Source of the DNA: Glutamicibacter sp. MNS18
GTDB taxonomy: Bacteria; Actinomycetota; Actinomycetes; Actinomycetales; Micrococcaceae
Assembly: GCF_026107515.2 (NCBI RefSeq)
Contig: NZ_JAPCHW010000001.1
Coordinates: 474,812 to 538,811 of the forward strand
Length of the DNA stretch: 64,000 nucleotides
Direction: 5' to 3'
Both the position numbers and the translations under genes were made by a program. The notes beneath the pieces were generated by a model. That model saw only the letters and a program-made list of their open reading frames with translations. It did not search any database and had not been told where the DNA came from. Shown here one piece after another: positions 26,175 through 34,056 of this stretch. The first letter of the stretch is position 1; every line of letters starts with the position of its first letter.

Positions 26175-26932
26175 TCGACACCCAACCGTTTATCTCCGGC
26201 AGCACGGCCAGGGTACTGGCCTTCGCCGCGCACCCGGATGACCTGGATTTCGGGGCGGCCGGTACCGTAGCCGCCCTGACCAGTGCCGGGGTAGAGGTGC
26301 AGTACTGCATCATGACCGACGGGGACGCTGGCGGGTTCGATGACCGCGACCCCGACGAAACGGCCCGGTTGCGTCACCTCGAACAGCGTGAAGCCGCTGC
26401 CCGGGTCGGGGTCAACACCGTGCATTTCCTGGGGGAGCGGGATGGCTTCCTGGAGCCTTCCCACCGAGTGATGCGACAGGTGGTCCGGCTGATTCGGCAG
26501 ATGCGGCCGCAGATCGTGCTGGCGATGCATCCCGAACGGGCGTGGGACCGGCTGCAGCGTTCCCACCCCGACCACCTGGCCTGCGGCGAGGCGGTTACCA
26601 GGGCCATCTATCCGGCCGTGGAGAACCCGTTCAGCTATCCCGAGCTGCTCTCCGAGGAAGGCCTGGAGGCCTACAAGGTGCCCTGGTTATGGCTCTACGG
26701 GGCGCCAAAGGAACGCGAAAACGCGTTCGTGGATATCACCGGTTACTTTCCCCGGAAAATGGAGGCCCTGCGGGCGCATTTCACGCAGCATCCCGACGTG
26801 GCGGCGATGGAAAGGTTTGTCGAGCAGCAGTGCCGGCAGAACGCCGTGCGCGGCGGACTATCCGAGGCGCACCATGCCGAGGCCTTCCACGCCGTGCCGG
26901 TCAATGCCGATGACACGATCGCCGGATTCTAA
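26171..26932 (+). CDS. PIG-L (LmbE-like) family zinc deacetylase
   Basis: A 253-residue PIG-L/LmbE protein, a family removing acetyl groups from N-acetylglucosamine conjugates (MshB and Mca in mycothiol metabolism, and others). The metal site is visible as AAHPDDLDFG near residue 19 and SHPDHLACG near 135. It begins inside the etfA stop codon. It is shorter than MshB or Mca (about 290-300 residues) and lacks their diagnostic C-terminal sequence, so a mycothiol role is not claimed. The steady linkage to etfBA suggests a cofactor or detoxification link, but the substrate is unknown. Start ATG at 26171. Confidence 0.88.
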   Translation: MIDTQPFISGSTARVLAFAAHPDDLDFGAAGTVAALTSAGVEVQYCIMTDGDAGGFDDRDPDETARLRHLEQREAAARVGVNTVHFLGERDGFLEPSHRVMRQVVRLIRQMRPQIVLAMHPERAWDRLQRSHPDHLACGEAVTRAIYPAVENPFSYPELLSEEGLEAYKVPWLWLYGAPKERENAFVDITGYFPRKMEALRAHFTQHPDVAAMERFVEQQCRQNAVRGGLSEAHHAEAFHAVPVNADDTIAGF

Positions 26933-26992
26933 CGACCCGCACACGGTTCGAGGTCAAGGGGGACTGAACCCCGGATGCCGGTAACCATCGCA

Positions 26993-27042
26993 ACCAAGGA
27001 GGTCCGGGTCCCCGCCATGGCGGGGACCCGGACCTCCTTGGT
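26993..27042. terminator. Perfect 50-bp palindrome, likely bidirectional terminator
   Basis: The sequence from 26993 to 27042 is an exact inverted repeat with no unpaired centre other than CCATGG. It separates the convergent PIG-L and RskA-like genes, so bidirectional termination is the simplest explanation. AGGAGGT and ACCTCCT sit symmetrically in the arms. No T tract. Confidence 0.75.
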
Positions 27043-27061
27043 GTTTGCGGCGGGAATACTC

Positions 27062-27649
27062 CTAGCCGTCGGCCGGTTCGTCCTCGGCCGGGGTGTCCTC
27101 TTGCGGCGCCTGGGGATCCAGCGGCAAGTCCACCGACGCCTCGGTCTGTCCGGTGGGGGAGTCCGGGATCGGGTCCGTTTCAACGCTGATGTGGATCGAT
27201 TCCATGTCTGCGGCCGGACTGACGCCGCCGGTCTCGTCACCGCCGGAACTGGTGAGCAGCACCGTTACATTGCCCTCGGAATCCACGGCCCAGACGACGA
27301 ACTGTTCGCTCTCGTCCAAGGCGGGTAGTTCGGCTAGTTCCACAGCCAAGGCATCGGCGGATTCCGAGGTGGTCACCGTGGCGATACCGCCGCTGCGCAG
27401 CGTCAGGGTGTTGGATATCCCATCCCCGGCATCCAGGGCCGAGGTGTCATTGGTTGGGCTGGAGGACCTCAGTGAGAAAATCACCAGGGCCAGCACGATC
27501 ACGATGGCCAATCCGAGCACACCGAAAATCCAGCCGCGCGACTTGGCCGGGCGGGTGGAACGCGATGTGCTGGCTACCTCATCGACAATCCCCAGACCGA
27601 GGTCATCGTCGTGTGAATCGTTGCGGCGCTGATCGGAGCTACCGTTCAT
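27062..27649 (-). CDS. RskA-like single-pass membrane protein without zinc anti-sigma domain
   Basis: A 195-residue protein with a hydrophilic cytoplasmic N-terminus (1-38), one membrane segment (about 40-60) and an external domain resembling the C-terminal RskA domain of anti-sigma-K factors: a beta-rich stretch with ALDESEQFVVWAVDSEGNV and then HISVETDPIPDSPTG, which echoes the vxvEPxGGSxxPTG ending. The N-terminus has no HxxxCxxC zinc anti-sigma motif and no sigma factor gene is adjacent. The tail is Pro/Glu/Asp-rich. An anti-sigma role is possible but unsupported; it may only be an envelope sensor. ATG at 27649 without a clear ribosome site. Confidence 0.7.
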   Translation of the reverse strand: MNGSSDQRRNDSHDDDLGLGIVDEVASTSRSTRPAKSRGWIFGVLGLAIVIVLALVIFSLRSSSPTNDTSALDAGDGISNTLTLRSGGIATVTTSESADALAVELAELPALDESEQFVVWAVDSEGNVTVLLTSSGGDETGGVSPAADMESIHISVETDPIPDSPTGQTEASVDLPLDPQAPQEDTPAEDEPADG

Positions 27650-27775
27650 GGTCTTGAAGTCTCCCGAGGGTTTTGTCGGTTGGGTCAGGTGCCTCCGTGT
27701 CCCGGTGCACCCTATCGAGCCTACTGCACAAAGTTGGCATCAACCTGTGACTGGGAAGTGTCGGAGCTGAATGTC

Positions 27776-28237
27776 CTAGGCGTGCGCGAAACCGTGCTGC
27801 CGCCAGGCCTCGAACACCACGACGGAGGCGCAGTTGGCCAGGTTCATGGAGCGGCGTCCCTGCAACATCGGCAAGCGCACCAGGTCGGTGACCCGCGGGT
27901 GGGCCTTGTCAGCGGCCGAGAGCCCCACGGATTCCTTGCCGAACATCAGGATGTCCCCGGGCTGGTAGGCGATCTCCGTGTAGACGGTGCTGCCCTCGCT
28001 GGAATAGGCGAAAACCCGTCCTTCGCCCAAGGCCCGGAACGCGGCGTCCAGGTCCTCGTGGACGGTCACCACGGCCAGGTCGTGGTAGTCCAGGCCGGCA
28101 CGACGTAATTTCGCGTCCTCGAAATCAAAGCCCAACGGCTTGACCAGGTGCAGTTCGGTGCCTGTTACGGCTGCCAGGCGGATGGCGTTGCCGGTATTAC
28201 CCGGAATCTCAGGTGCGTTAAAAAGAATGCGGAACAC
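27776..28237 (-). CDS. trmL: tRNA (cytidine(34)-2'-O)-methyltransferase (TrmL-like SPOUT)
   Basis: A 153-residue SPOUT methyltransferase of the TrmL/CspR type, methylating the 2'-OH of the wobble nucleotide in certain leucine tRNAs using S-adenosylmethionine. Visible motifs: N-terminal NAPEIPGNTGNAIRLAA, central LMFGKESVGLS and C-terminal knot RRSMNLANCASVVVFEA. The length matches the minimal SPOUT dimer without an extra RNA-binding domain. The start is GTG at 28237, with TACACT 7 nt upstream and no ribosome site, so again probably leaderless. Confidence 0.9.
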   Translation of the reverse strand: MFRILFNAPEIPGNTGNAIRLAAVTGTELHLVKPLGFDFEDAKLRRAGLDYHDLAVVTVHEDLDAAFRALGEGRVFAYSSEGSTVYTEIAYQPGDILMFGKESVGLSAADKAHPRVTDLVRLPMLQGRRSMNLANCASVVVFEAWRQHGFAHA

Positions 28238-28273
28238 TCAAACCAGTGTAGTGCCCTTCCGCTTCCGATTCGT

Positions 28274-29188
28274 TCAGTACATGCCCGCGATCAGCCTGGC
28301 CAGGACATCACGATCCACCAGGTTCGGTTGCGGCCCCGAGCCCAGGAAGAGCTTGAGCTCGCGGACCAGACCGGCCGCATTGAGCACATTCGGAGACCCC
28401 GCCAAGGCCGGGGCACCCTTGCGGCCGTATTCGATTACCGGTTCGTGGGGGTTGTCCCGTCCGGTCAGCACCAGTGTGTAGGGCACCACATTCATCTGCA
28501 TGAAGGCCCGCTGCAGCCCCGCGACCTGCAGCGTCGGCGGCTGGGTCATCTTGTTCCCGTGGCGCAGCACCTGCCCGTCAAACATGTAGTAGCCCTCGGG
28601 TAGCATCATGGTGCCGATCACGGCCATCCGGTACCCGGCGATGAGCACGTGGTCGAAATGGCCCCCGCCGGGGGCATGCAACCCGTTGACCAACCGGGCG
28701 GCGGGCAAGACCGGCAACACATTACGCTGCAGCAGGGAGATCGTGGCTTCCTCGCGGGCCAGCCGGGAGCGCGAGGTGAACAGGCCCCGCTTGCGCGGCT
28801 GGCCGTGCACCTGCGTCTTGGATAGTTTCGCCGACAATCCGCTGAAACCCGGATCCTGCAACGCGGGGACGTACTGCACCGGCAGCTGGTTCTTGGGCGG
28901 GGTGCCGCTGGGCTTGACCCGTTCGTCGTAGGACCGGGTGGGTGCGCCATGGGCCGCGGTACGGGCATCGGGGGCCGGTCCGGAGCCCTGGAAGGAGCGG
29001 TCGTAATCGGTGCGTGCCCGCTCGTTGGATAGCAACTGGTAGGCCTGCTGCACCTGCTTGAACCGTTCAGCCGATCCACCCAGATCGGGGTGCGACTCGC
29101 GGGCCGCCCTGCGGTAGGCCACCTTGATCTCGGCCAAGGAAGCTGTTCGTGCAATGCCAAGGATTGCATAGGGGCTCGGCGAACTCAT
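28274..29188 (-). CDS. DnaJ-domain protein with NERD-like C-terminal region
   Basis: A 304-residue protein starting with a J-domain (1-67). The HPD motif that triggers Hsp70 ATPase is present (H33-P34-D35) and the first helix SPYAILGIARTAS is typical. No Gly/Phe region, zinc fingers or DnaJ C-domain follow. After a basic, disordered linker (70-145), residues 150-265 form a different domain. Its FDHVLIAGYRMAVIG core resembles NERD (nuclease-related) domains, but the acidic/lysine catalytic motif is absent. It may target DnaK to a special client. Start ATG at 29188. It is divergent from the diacylglycerol kinase gene. The C-terminal assignment is tentative. Confidence 0.82.
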   Translation of the reverse strand: MSSPSPYAILGIARTASLAEIKVAYRRAARESHPDLGGSAERFKQVQQAYQLLSNERARTDYDRSFQGSGPAPDARTAAHGAPTRSYDERVKPSGTPPKNQLPVQYVPALQDPGFSGLSAKLSKTQVHGQPRKRGLFTSRSRLAREEATISLLQRNVLPVLPAARLVNGLHAPGGGHFDHVLIAGYRMAVIGTMMLPEGYYMFDGQVLRHGNKMTQPPTLQVAGLQRAFMQMNVVPYTLVLTGRDNPHEPVIEYGRKGAPALAGSPNVLNAAGLVRELKLFLGSGPQPNLVDRDVLARLIAGMY

Positions 29189-29311
29189 TGCTCGGCAGAT
29201 GTCCTCTCGACGGAACCGCTCACGGTCGATGAAATCGGGGTATCGAAATCAAGCATAATCGCCCGGTACCGTTTTCCCGTTGCCCGCCGCTGCTCGGTAG
29301 GCTTGGTCGGT

Positions 29312-30232
29312 ATGCGGCAGCACAGCGGTTTCCACCGTGTATCGATCGTCTTCCACCCGGGGTCCGGGCGCGGCAAGGCCGTGGCGCGCGCCGTTGAACT
29401 GCAGGTCCGGCTGGAGGCTGGAACCCATGAGATCCGGATGCTGGATACCTCGCGGGTGCCGGCCGCGGAGCTGCACAGCACGTTGCGCTCCAGCGATGCG
29501 GTGGTGGTGGTTGGCGGCGACGGGCTGATCCACTCGGTGCTGCCCGCCCTGGTGGATATGGGCATCCCCATGGGGATCATCCCGGCCGGTAGCGGCAACG
29601 ACGCCTGGCGGATGGGTGGTGCCCGCACGGTGCGCCACAGCCTGGACGGGATCGCCGCCTTCCTGGCCGGGCGCGGCAGGATCAGGAGCTGCGACCTGCT
29701 GGAGCTGGTCTACGCGGGGCAACCGGACGAGACCAGGTATGTCCTGGGCGCGGTTTCCTGCGGTTTCGAGGCGCTGGTCAATGCCCGGGCCAACGCCTTG
29801 CCGCGCTGGCTGCCGGTGTCCCGCTACGCCCTGGCGCTGCTGCTCTGCCTGCCCCGGATACGTGGCAGGCAGCTGGGAATCGAGGCCGTGGATTTCCGGT
29901 TCTCGGGCAAGGTGCTGCTCGGCAGCATCGCCAATATCCGTTCGCTGGGCGGCGGGATCCCCCTGTTTCCGCAGGCGCGCGATGACGACGGTGCCGCAAA
30001 CCTGATGCTGGTGCGCGACACCCCGCTGTACCGGGTGCTGCCCTACCTGCCGCGGATCCTGCGGGGAGCCGGGCACCCCTACCGGAGCACGGCGGTGCTC
30101 ACCTCGGCCACGGTGCGGTTCACCGGCACCAGCTACGGGGATGGCGAACCGCTGGGTACCGGCGACTTCACACTGACGGTGCGTCCGGGGGCGTTGAGCC
30201 TGATGGATCAGCGTGCCGGCGGTACTCGGTAA
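29312..30232 (+). CDS. Diacylglycerol/lipid kinase family protein
   Basis: A 306-residue lipid kinase of the DAGK catalytic family, phosphorylating diacylglycerol or a similar lipid with ATP. The N-terminal HPGSGRGKA precedes the nucleotide-binding loop VVVVGGDGLIHSVL (residues 64-77), where the usual GGDGT is GGDGL. The second motif, IIPAGSGND (89-97), is intact except that T is S or G. The C-terminal beta-domain ends with YGDGEPLG and FTLTVRPGAL. The ATG at 29312 is chosen because a TAGGCT box precedes it by 8 nt. The last 65 bp overlap the end of the convergent RibD-like gene. Confidence 0.88.
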   Translation: MRQHSGFHRVSIVFHPGSGRGKAVARAVELQVRLEAGTHEIRMLDTSRVPAAELHSTLRSSDAVVVVGGDGLIHSVLPALVDMGIPMGIIPAGSGNDAWRMGGARTVRHSLDGIAAFLAGRGRIRSCDLLELVYAGQPDETRYVLGAVSCGFEALVNARANALPRWLPVSRYALALLLCLPRIRGRQLGIEAVDFRFSGKVLLGSIANIRSLGGGIPLFPQARDDDGAANLMLVRDTPLYRVLPYLPRILRGAGHPYRSTAVLTSATVRFTGTSYGDGEPLGTGDFTLTVRPGALSLMDQRAGGTR

Positions 30233-30944
30233 GCAGCATTCCATCCTCCTCGAGCACCGAATGCAGTTCCAGGCGCACGCTGACTTCCTCGACGGTGCGC
30301 GAGATCCGTGAGCCGGGGCCGGCCACCAGCAGCGGGCTGAGACTCACGCACAGCGAGTCGACCATGTCCTGGGCGATGAACTGCCCGAGAATATGCGGTC
30401 CGCCCTCGGCATGGATAAGGCCCAGCCCGCGGTCCTGCAATTCCCGGACGATCTGCGCTGCATTGCACCAGTGACCGTGATCCTCCAGCTGGATCAGCTC
30501 GACGTTCCGCGGATACCTGCTGCTGGTGTGCTGGTTGACCTCGGCAGCGGTGAATAGCAGCACCGGTGCGGGGCTACGGGTCAGTACCGGTGCGTCGGGT
30601 TCGATATTCAGCCCGCGGCTGATGATCGCCAGCACCGGATGGGCATCCATCCCCCTGGCCACCCGCCAGTGCTGGGACTGCTCATCCAGTAGCCCACCGT
30701 CATAGCCTTCGGCCCGGACAGTACCGGCCCCCACCAGGATCACCGAGGCCAGCCGCCGCAGCAACGCGAAAACCCGGGCATCTGCCGGGGAACCCAGCCC
30801 GGCGGACAGCCCATTGACCTGGGCACTGCCATCAAGGCTGGAGACGAAGTTGAACCGGACAAAGGGGTGTGGTGTGGCAGCGTAGCGCTCCAGGATGTCC
30901 TGGTCATCCAGCCCGTGCTGGTGCCGTGGAAACAACGACCGCAT
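30168..30944 (-). CDS. RibD C-terminal-type reductase (dihydrofolate reductase fold)
   Basis: A 258-residue NADPH-dependent reductase of the RibD_C/pyrimidine reductase family. Recognisable stretches: FVRFNFVSSLDGSAQ near residue 28, LLRRLASVILVGAGTVRAEGY near 62, and IHAEGGPHILGQFI near 175 (glycine-rich cofactor loop). No deaminase domain is fused, so it is not bifunctional RibD. The closest concept is Rv2671 of M. tuberculosis, a RibD-like enzyme with dihydrofolate reductase activity. It directly follows the FolP2-like gene (2 bp apart), pointing to pterin/folate chemistry rather than riboflavin. Its 3' end overlaps the diacylglycerol kinase gene by 65 bp. Confidence 0.85.
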   Translation of the reverse strand: MRSLFPRHQHGLDDQDILERYAATPHPFVRFNFVSSLDGSAQVNGLSAGLGSPADARVFALLRRLASVILVGAGTVRAEGYDGGLLDEQSQHWRVARGMDAHPVLAIISRGLNIEPDAPVLTRSPAPVLLFTAAEVNQHTSSRYPRNVELIQLEDHGHWCNAAQIVRELQDRGLGLIHAEGGPHILGQFIAQDMVDSLCVSLSPLLVAGPGSRISRTVEEVSVRLELHSVLEEDGMLLTEYRRHADPSGSTPPDAPSV

Positions 30945-30946
30945 TG

Positions 30947-31915
30947 TCAGCTCCTATCCCTTGCCGGTTGTGGATGCGCCGGCGGGTTCACATCCGACAT
31001 GTTGTGCACCTGGTAGACCGGTTCACGCCACCCTGCGGCGGCCTCGATCAACCGGACAGTCTGCACCGCCTCGGGAATATTGTGCATCCTGATGATCCGC
31101 GCCCCGCCCATGATGCACATGGTTGCGGCCACCATCGAACCGACCATCCGCTCCTGTTTGGGCAGATCCAGGGTCTCTCCGATGAAGTCCTTGTTCGACA
31201 CGGCCGCCAGCGCCGGGTAGCCCAGGGCGGCGATAGGGCTGAAGTTCCCGGTCACATCCAGGGTGTGGCGGGTATTCTTGTTCAGGTCGTGGCCCGGGTC
31301 GATGATGATCTTCGAACCCTCGATCCCGGCATCCAGGGCACGCTGGACCTTGGCCGCGAGATAGTCGCGCACCTGCCCCACCACGTCGTCGTAGTGTGGC
31401 CGCGGATAGGCGGTGCGCGGTCGGGCCAACGAATGGGTCAGCACCACATGCACCCCGGCAGCGGCCACCACCTGGGCCATCCCGGGCTGTGAGAGACCGG
31501 TGGTGTCGTTGATGACATCCGCCCCCGCGTCGATGGCCGCCTGCGCGACCTCGGGCAGGAAGGTATCCACGGATATGATCGCGTCGCTGCGCTCGCGCAC
31601 CCGGGCGATCACCGGGACCACGCGTTCGGCTTCCTCACGCCAGGACAACGCCGGACCGGGGGAGAAGGGGACCCCGCCGATGTCCACCCAATCGGCCCCG
31701 GCCTCCACGGCCCGCAGGCTGGCTGCCACCGCCTCGTCAAGTCCGAAGGTCGACCCGGCATCGTAGAACGAGTCCGGGGTGCGATTCACCACCGCCATCA
31801 CCGCGACCCGCTGCGAAAAATCGATGCGACGCCCCGAAAAGCTGTGTAGCGGGTACTTCAGATCAGGCAGGAACATCGGCAATGGATCCTTACTCCGGGG
31901 TGCGGTGGACGGCAT
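30947..31915 (-). CDS. folP: Dihydropteroate synthase homologue (FolP2-like)
   Basis: A 322-residue TIM-barrel protein of the DHPS family, which joins p-aminobenzoate to a pterin pyrophosphate. Loop 1 reads VMAVVNRTPDSFYD and loop 2 reads VDIGGVPFSPG where true FolP has a GGESTRPG-type motif. Later elements DVINDTTG, IIIDPGHD, VSNKDF and MHN are retained. This loop-2 divergence matches the FolP2 (Rv1207) group, which in mycobacteria does not behave as a sulphonamide target. It may therefore use another substrate. It is first in a two-gene operon with the RibD-type reductase. Start ATG at 31915, with AAGGAAC upstream; a second ATG at 31876 is possible. Confidence 0.87.
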   Translation of the reverse strand: MPSTAPRSKDPLPMFLPDLKYPLHSFSGRRIDFSQRVAVMAVVNRTPDSFYDAGSTFGLDEAVAASLRAVEAGADWVDIGGVPFSPGPALSWREEAERVVPVIARVRERSDAIISVDTFLPEVAQAAIDAGADVINDTTGLSQPGMAQVVAAAGVHVVLTHSLARPRTAYPRPHYDDVVGQVRDYLAAKVQRALDAGIEGSKIIIDPGHDLNKNTRHTLDVTGNFSPIAALGYPALAAVSNKDFIGETLDLPKQERMVGSMVAATMCIMGGARIIRMHNIPEAVQTVRLIEAAAGWREPVYQVHNMSDVNPPAHPQPARDRS

Positions 31916-31974
31916 GTTCCTTAATTCCTATCACTGAAACCGGCTTCGGTCAGGGATTCGGTGCGCGGGATCAG

Positions 31975-31980
31975 TAGGCT
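31975..31980 (+). promoter_or_regulatory. Putative -10 box (TAGGCT) of a leaderless transcript
   Basis: TAGGCT, then GGAGAC, then the ATG at 31987. A TAGGCT hexamer also precedes the genes at 12290, 14635, 29312, 54582 and 56530, and is probably the local housekeeping -10 variant. Confidence 0.5.
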
Positions 31981-31986
31981 GGAGAC

Positions 31987-32793
31987 ATGCAGAACAATCA
32001 TCTCCCGGCGTCCGCTGGAGAATGGATCATCGAATCCCGTGCCTGCGCGGCACCCGGTACCATCGCCGCACAAGTCCCTGCAGGGTACGAAGCCTATGTG
32101 CGGATCCTGCACCCGGCCATGGACGAGGACGGCGCCCCGGTTCGCTGGGCGGCGATTGCCGCCACCAGGAACCACCGGTTGGAGGGCGCAGACCTGTTCG
32201 AGGATGTGTCCGGGCTCGACGAGCACGGGGACCCGCTCAGCGATGACGCCTGGGTGGACGGGGACGTGCCGGCCTACGAGTTGCCCATCGACCAATGGCG
32301 GGTACTGGCCCGGATCCTGGTCGAGCACCTCGGCACCGGAGGGCTGGTGGCCGGGCTGTGGGCCGGATACGCCTTCATCGAGGGCGGGGAGCGGATCCAG
32401 ATCGATTTCGAAACGGACCCGCAGGCCAGCGCCGAAGACAACGAGCAGGCCCGCGCACGCGAGCTGGCCCGGGCCCAGCAGCCGGGACTGCCCGAGGAGA
32501 TCCGGAACAGCCCCACCCTCGACCTGGGCGGGGGATACCGCAACTACCACCTGTTCGCGGTGGACCGCGAACAACTGGCCAGCCCGCTGTGGGCGGTGAC
32601 CGCCGCCGGCGAACAGCGCCAGCGACCAGGCCTGGTGTTTGCCCGGGACCGGTCGTGGATGCTGTCCACCGAACCCTATGACGACTCCACCATTGTCGGT
32701 GGTAGCCGGTCGCTGATCCAGGCGATTACCGCAGCCGCGCAGCTGGAAGCCATCGAGGTCAGCGAACTCACACGAATCGGCCATTCAATGTAG
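31987..32793 (+). CDS. Conserved hypothetical protein (actinobacterial)
   Basis: A 268-residue soluble protein I do not recognise with a function. It has no signal peptide, membrane segment or known motif. The middle (about 140-180) is charged, rich in Glu/Asp/Ala/Arg (EDNEQARARELARAQQ) and probably helical. The N-terminal half has many Trp/Asp pairs and alternates short strands and helices. It follows a TAGGCT-ggagac-ATG leaderless start. The cysteine desulphurase starts 27 bp downstream with its own -10-like box, so they may be co-expressed. Codon usage matches the neighbours. Confidence 0.75.
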   Translation: MQNNHLPASAGEWIIESRACAAPGTIAAQVPAGYEAYVRILHPAMDEDGAPVRWAAIAATRNHRLEGADLFEDVSGLDEHGDPLSDDAWVDGDVPAYELPIDQWRVLARILVEHLGTGGLVAGLWAGYAFIEGGERIQIDFETDPQASAEDNEQARARELARAQQPGLPEEIRNSPTLDLGGGYRNYHLFAVDREQLASPLWAVTAAGEQRQRPGLVFARDRSWMLSTEPYDDSTIVGGSRSLIQAITAAAQLEAIEVSELTRIGHSM

Positions 32794-32820
32794 CCCGGGG
32801 ATGCTCGTACCATTGAAGGG

Positions 32821-34056
32821 ATGAACAACACGCCCGTATACCTCGATCATGCCGCCACCACGGATATCAACCGTGCCGCGTTGGCGGTGCTGAGCGAGCA
32901 GATGACACGGACCGGCAACCCCTCCTCCCTGCACGGAGCCGGGCGCCAGGCCAACCGTGTGGTTGATGATGCACGCGGGCAGATCGCCCGGGCGGCCGGA
33001 GCACACCCCAGTGAAGTGGTCTTCACCTCCGGCGGCACCGAATCGGACAACCTGGCCCTGAAGGGGTTGTACTGGAATCGCCGGGCCGCGAACCCCCAGA
33101 CACGGCTGATCCTGCTCAGCGGCATGGAGCACCATGCGGTGCTGGACACCGCCGAATGGCTCCAGGCCCACGAGGGTGCCGAACTGTGCTGGATGCCGGT
33201 GGATGCCGACGGGGTGCTGGACCTGCACAGCGCCATGGCCCTGATCGACGAGCACGCCGAACGGATCGCGCTGGTCACCCTGATGTGGGCGAACAACGAG
33301 GTAGGCAGCGTGCAGCCGGTCCCGGCGCTCGCCGAATACGCCGCCGGCTACGGCATCCCGCTGCATACCGATGCGGTCCAGGCCTTCACCTCGGTACCCA
33401 CGGATTTCGCCACCAGCCAGGCGGCCACGATGGCCATCAGCGCGCACAAGATCGGCGGGCCGGTGGGAATCGGTGCGCTGCTGGTGCGCCGTGACATCGT
33501 GCTGACCCCCGTGCAACACGGCGGCGGGCATGAACGCAAGTTGCGTTCGGGCACCCTGAATGCCGCGTTGGCCGCCGGCTTCGGTATCGCGGCGCAGGAA
33601 GCGTCAGGGCACCGCGAGGCCGAATCCTCCCGGCTGGGTGCGTTACGTGATCGTGCCGTGGCCGCGATCGCCGAGCTGATCCCCGAAGCTGTGCTCAATG
33701 GGCCGGCGGATCCCGGCGGCACCGGAAAGCGGCTGCCGGGCAACCTGCACTACACCTTCCCCGGATGCGAAGGCGATTCGCTGTTGTTCGTGCTGGACAT
33801 GCTCGGTATCCACTCGTCCACCGGTTCGGCCTGCACCGCCGGGGTGCCGCAGCCTTCGCATGTGCTGCTGGCCATGGGACGTGATGCCCGGACCGCGCGC
33901 AGTGTGCAACGCTTCACATTCGGGCATAGCACCAGCGACGCGGACGTTGACAAACTATTGGAAGCACTGCCCGAAGCCTATGCCCGGGCCAAGAAGGCCG
34001 GCATGGCGGCCGACGAAAGCAGTATCCGTACTGCGGGAACAGGATTTACACGATGA
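32821..34056 (+). CDS. iscS: Cysteine desulfurase (IscS/NifS family)
   Basis: A 411-residue PLP enzyme that takes sulphur from cysteine as a persulphide. PLP lysine K210 lies in ISAHKIGGP, and catalytic C338 in [15 protein letters not shown] on the mobile loop. The N-terminus [16 protein letters not shown] is standard. Because the stop overlaps the mnmA ATG (ATGA at 34053), its main client is probably MnmA for tRNA 2-thiouridine; in many actinobacteria a separate SufS serves Fe-S clusters. TACCAT at 32808-32813 sits 7 nt before the ATG. Confidence 0.93.
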   Translation: MNNTPVYLDHAATTDINRAALAVLSEQMTRTGNPSSLHGAGRQANRVVDDARGQIARAAGAHPSEVVFTSGGTESDNLALKGLYWNRRAANPQTRLILLSGMEHHAVLDTAEWLQAHEGAELCWMPVDADGVLDLHSAMALIDEHAERIALVTLMWANNEVGSVQPVPALAEYAAGYGIPLHTDAVQAFTSVPTDFATSQAATMAISAHKIGGPVGIGALLVRRDIVLTPVQHGGGHERKLRSGTLNAALAAGFGIAAQEASGHREAESSRLGALRDRAVAAIAELIPEAVLNGPADPGGTGKRLPGNLHYTFPGCEGDSLLFVLDMLGIHSSTGSACTAGVPQPSHVLLAMGRDARTARSVQRFTFGHSTSDADVDKLLEALPEAYARAKKAGMAADESSIRTAGTGFTR

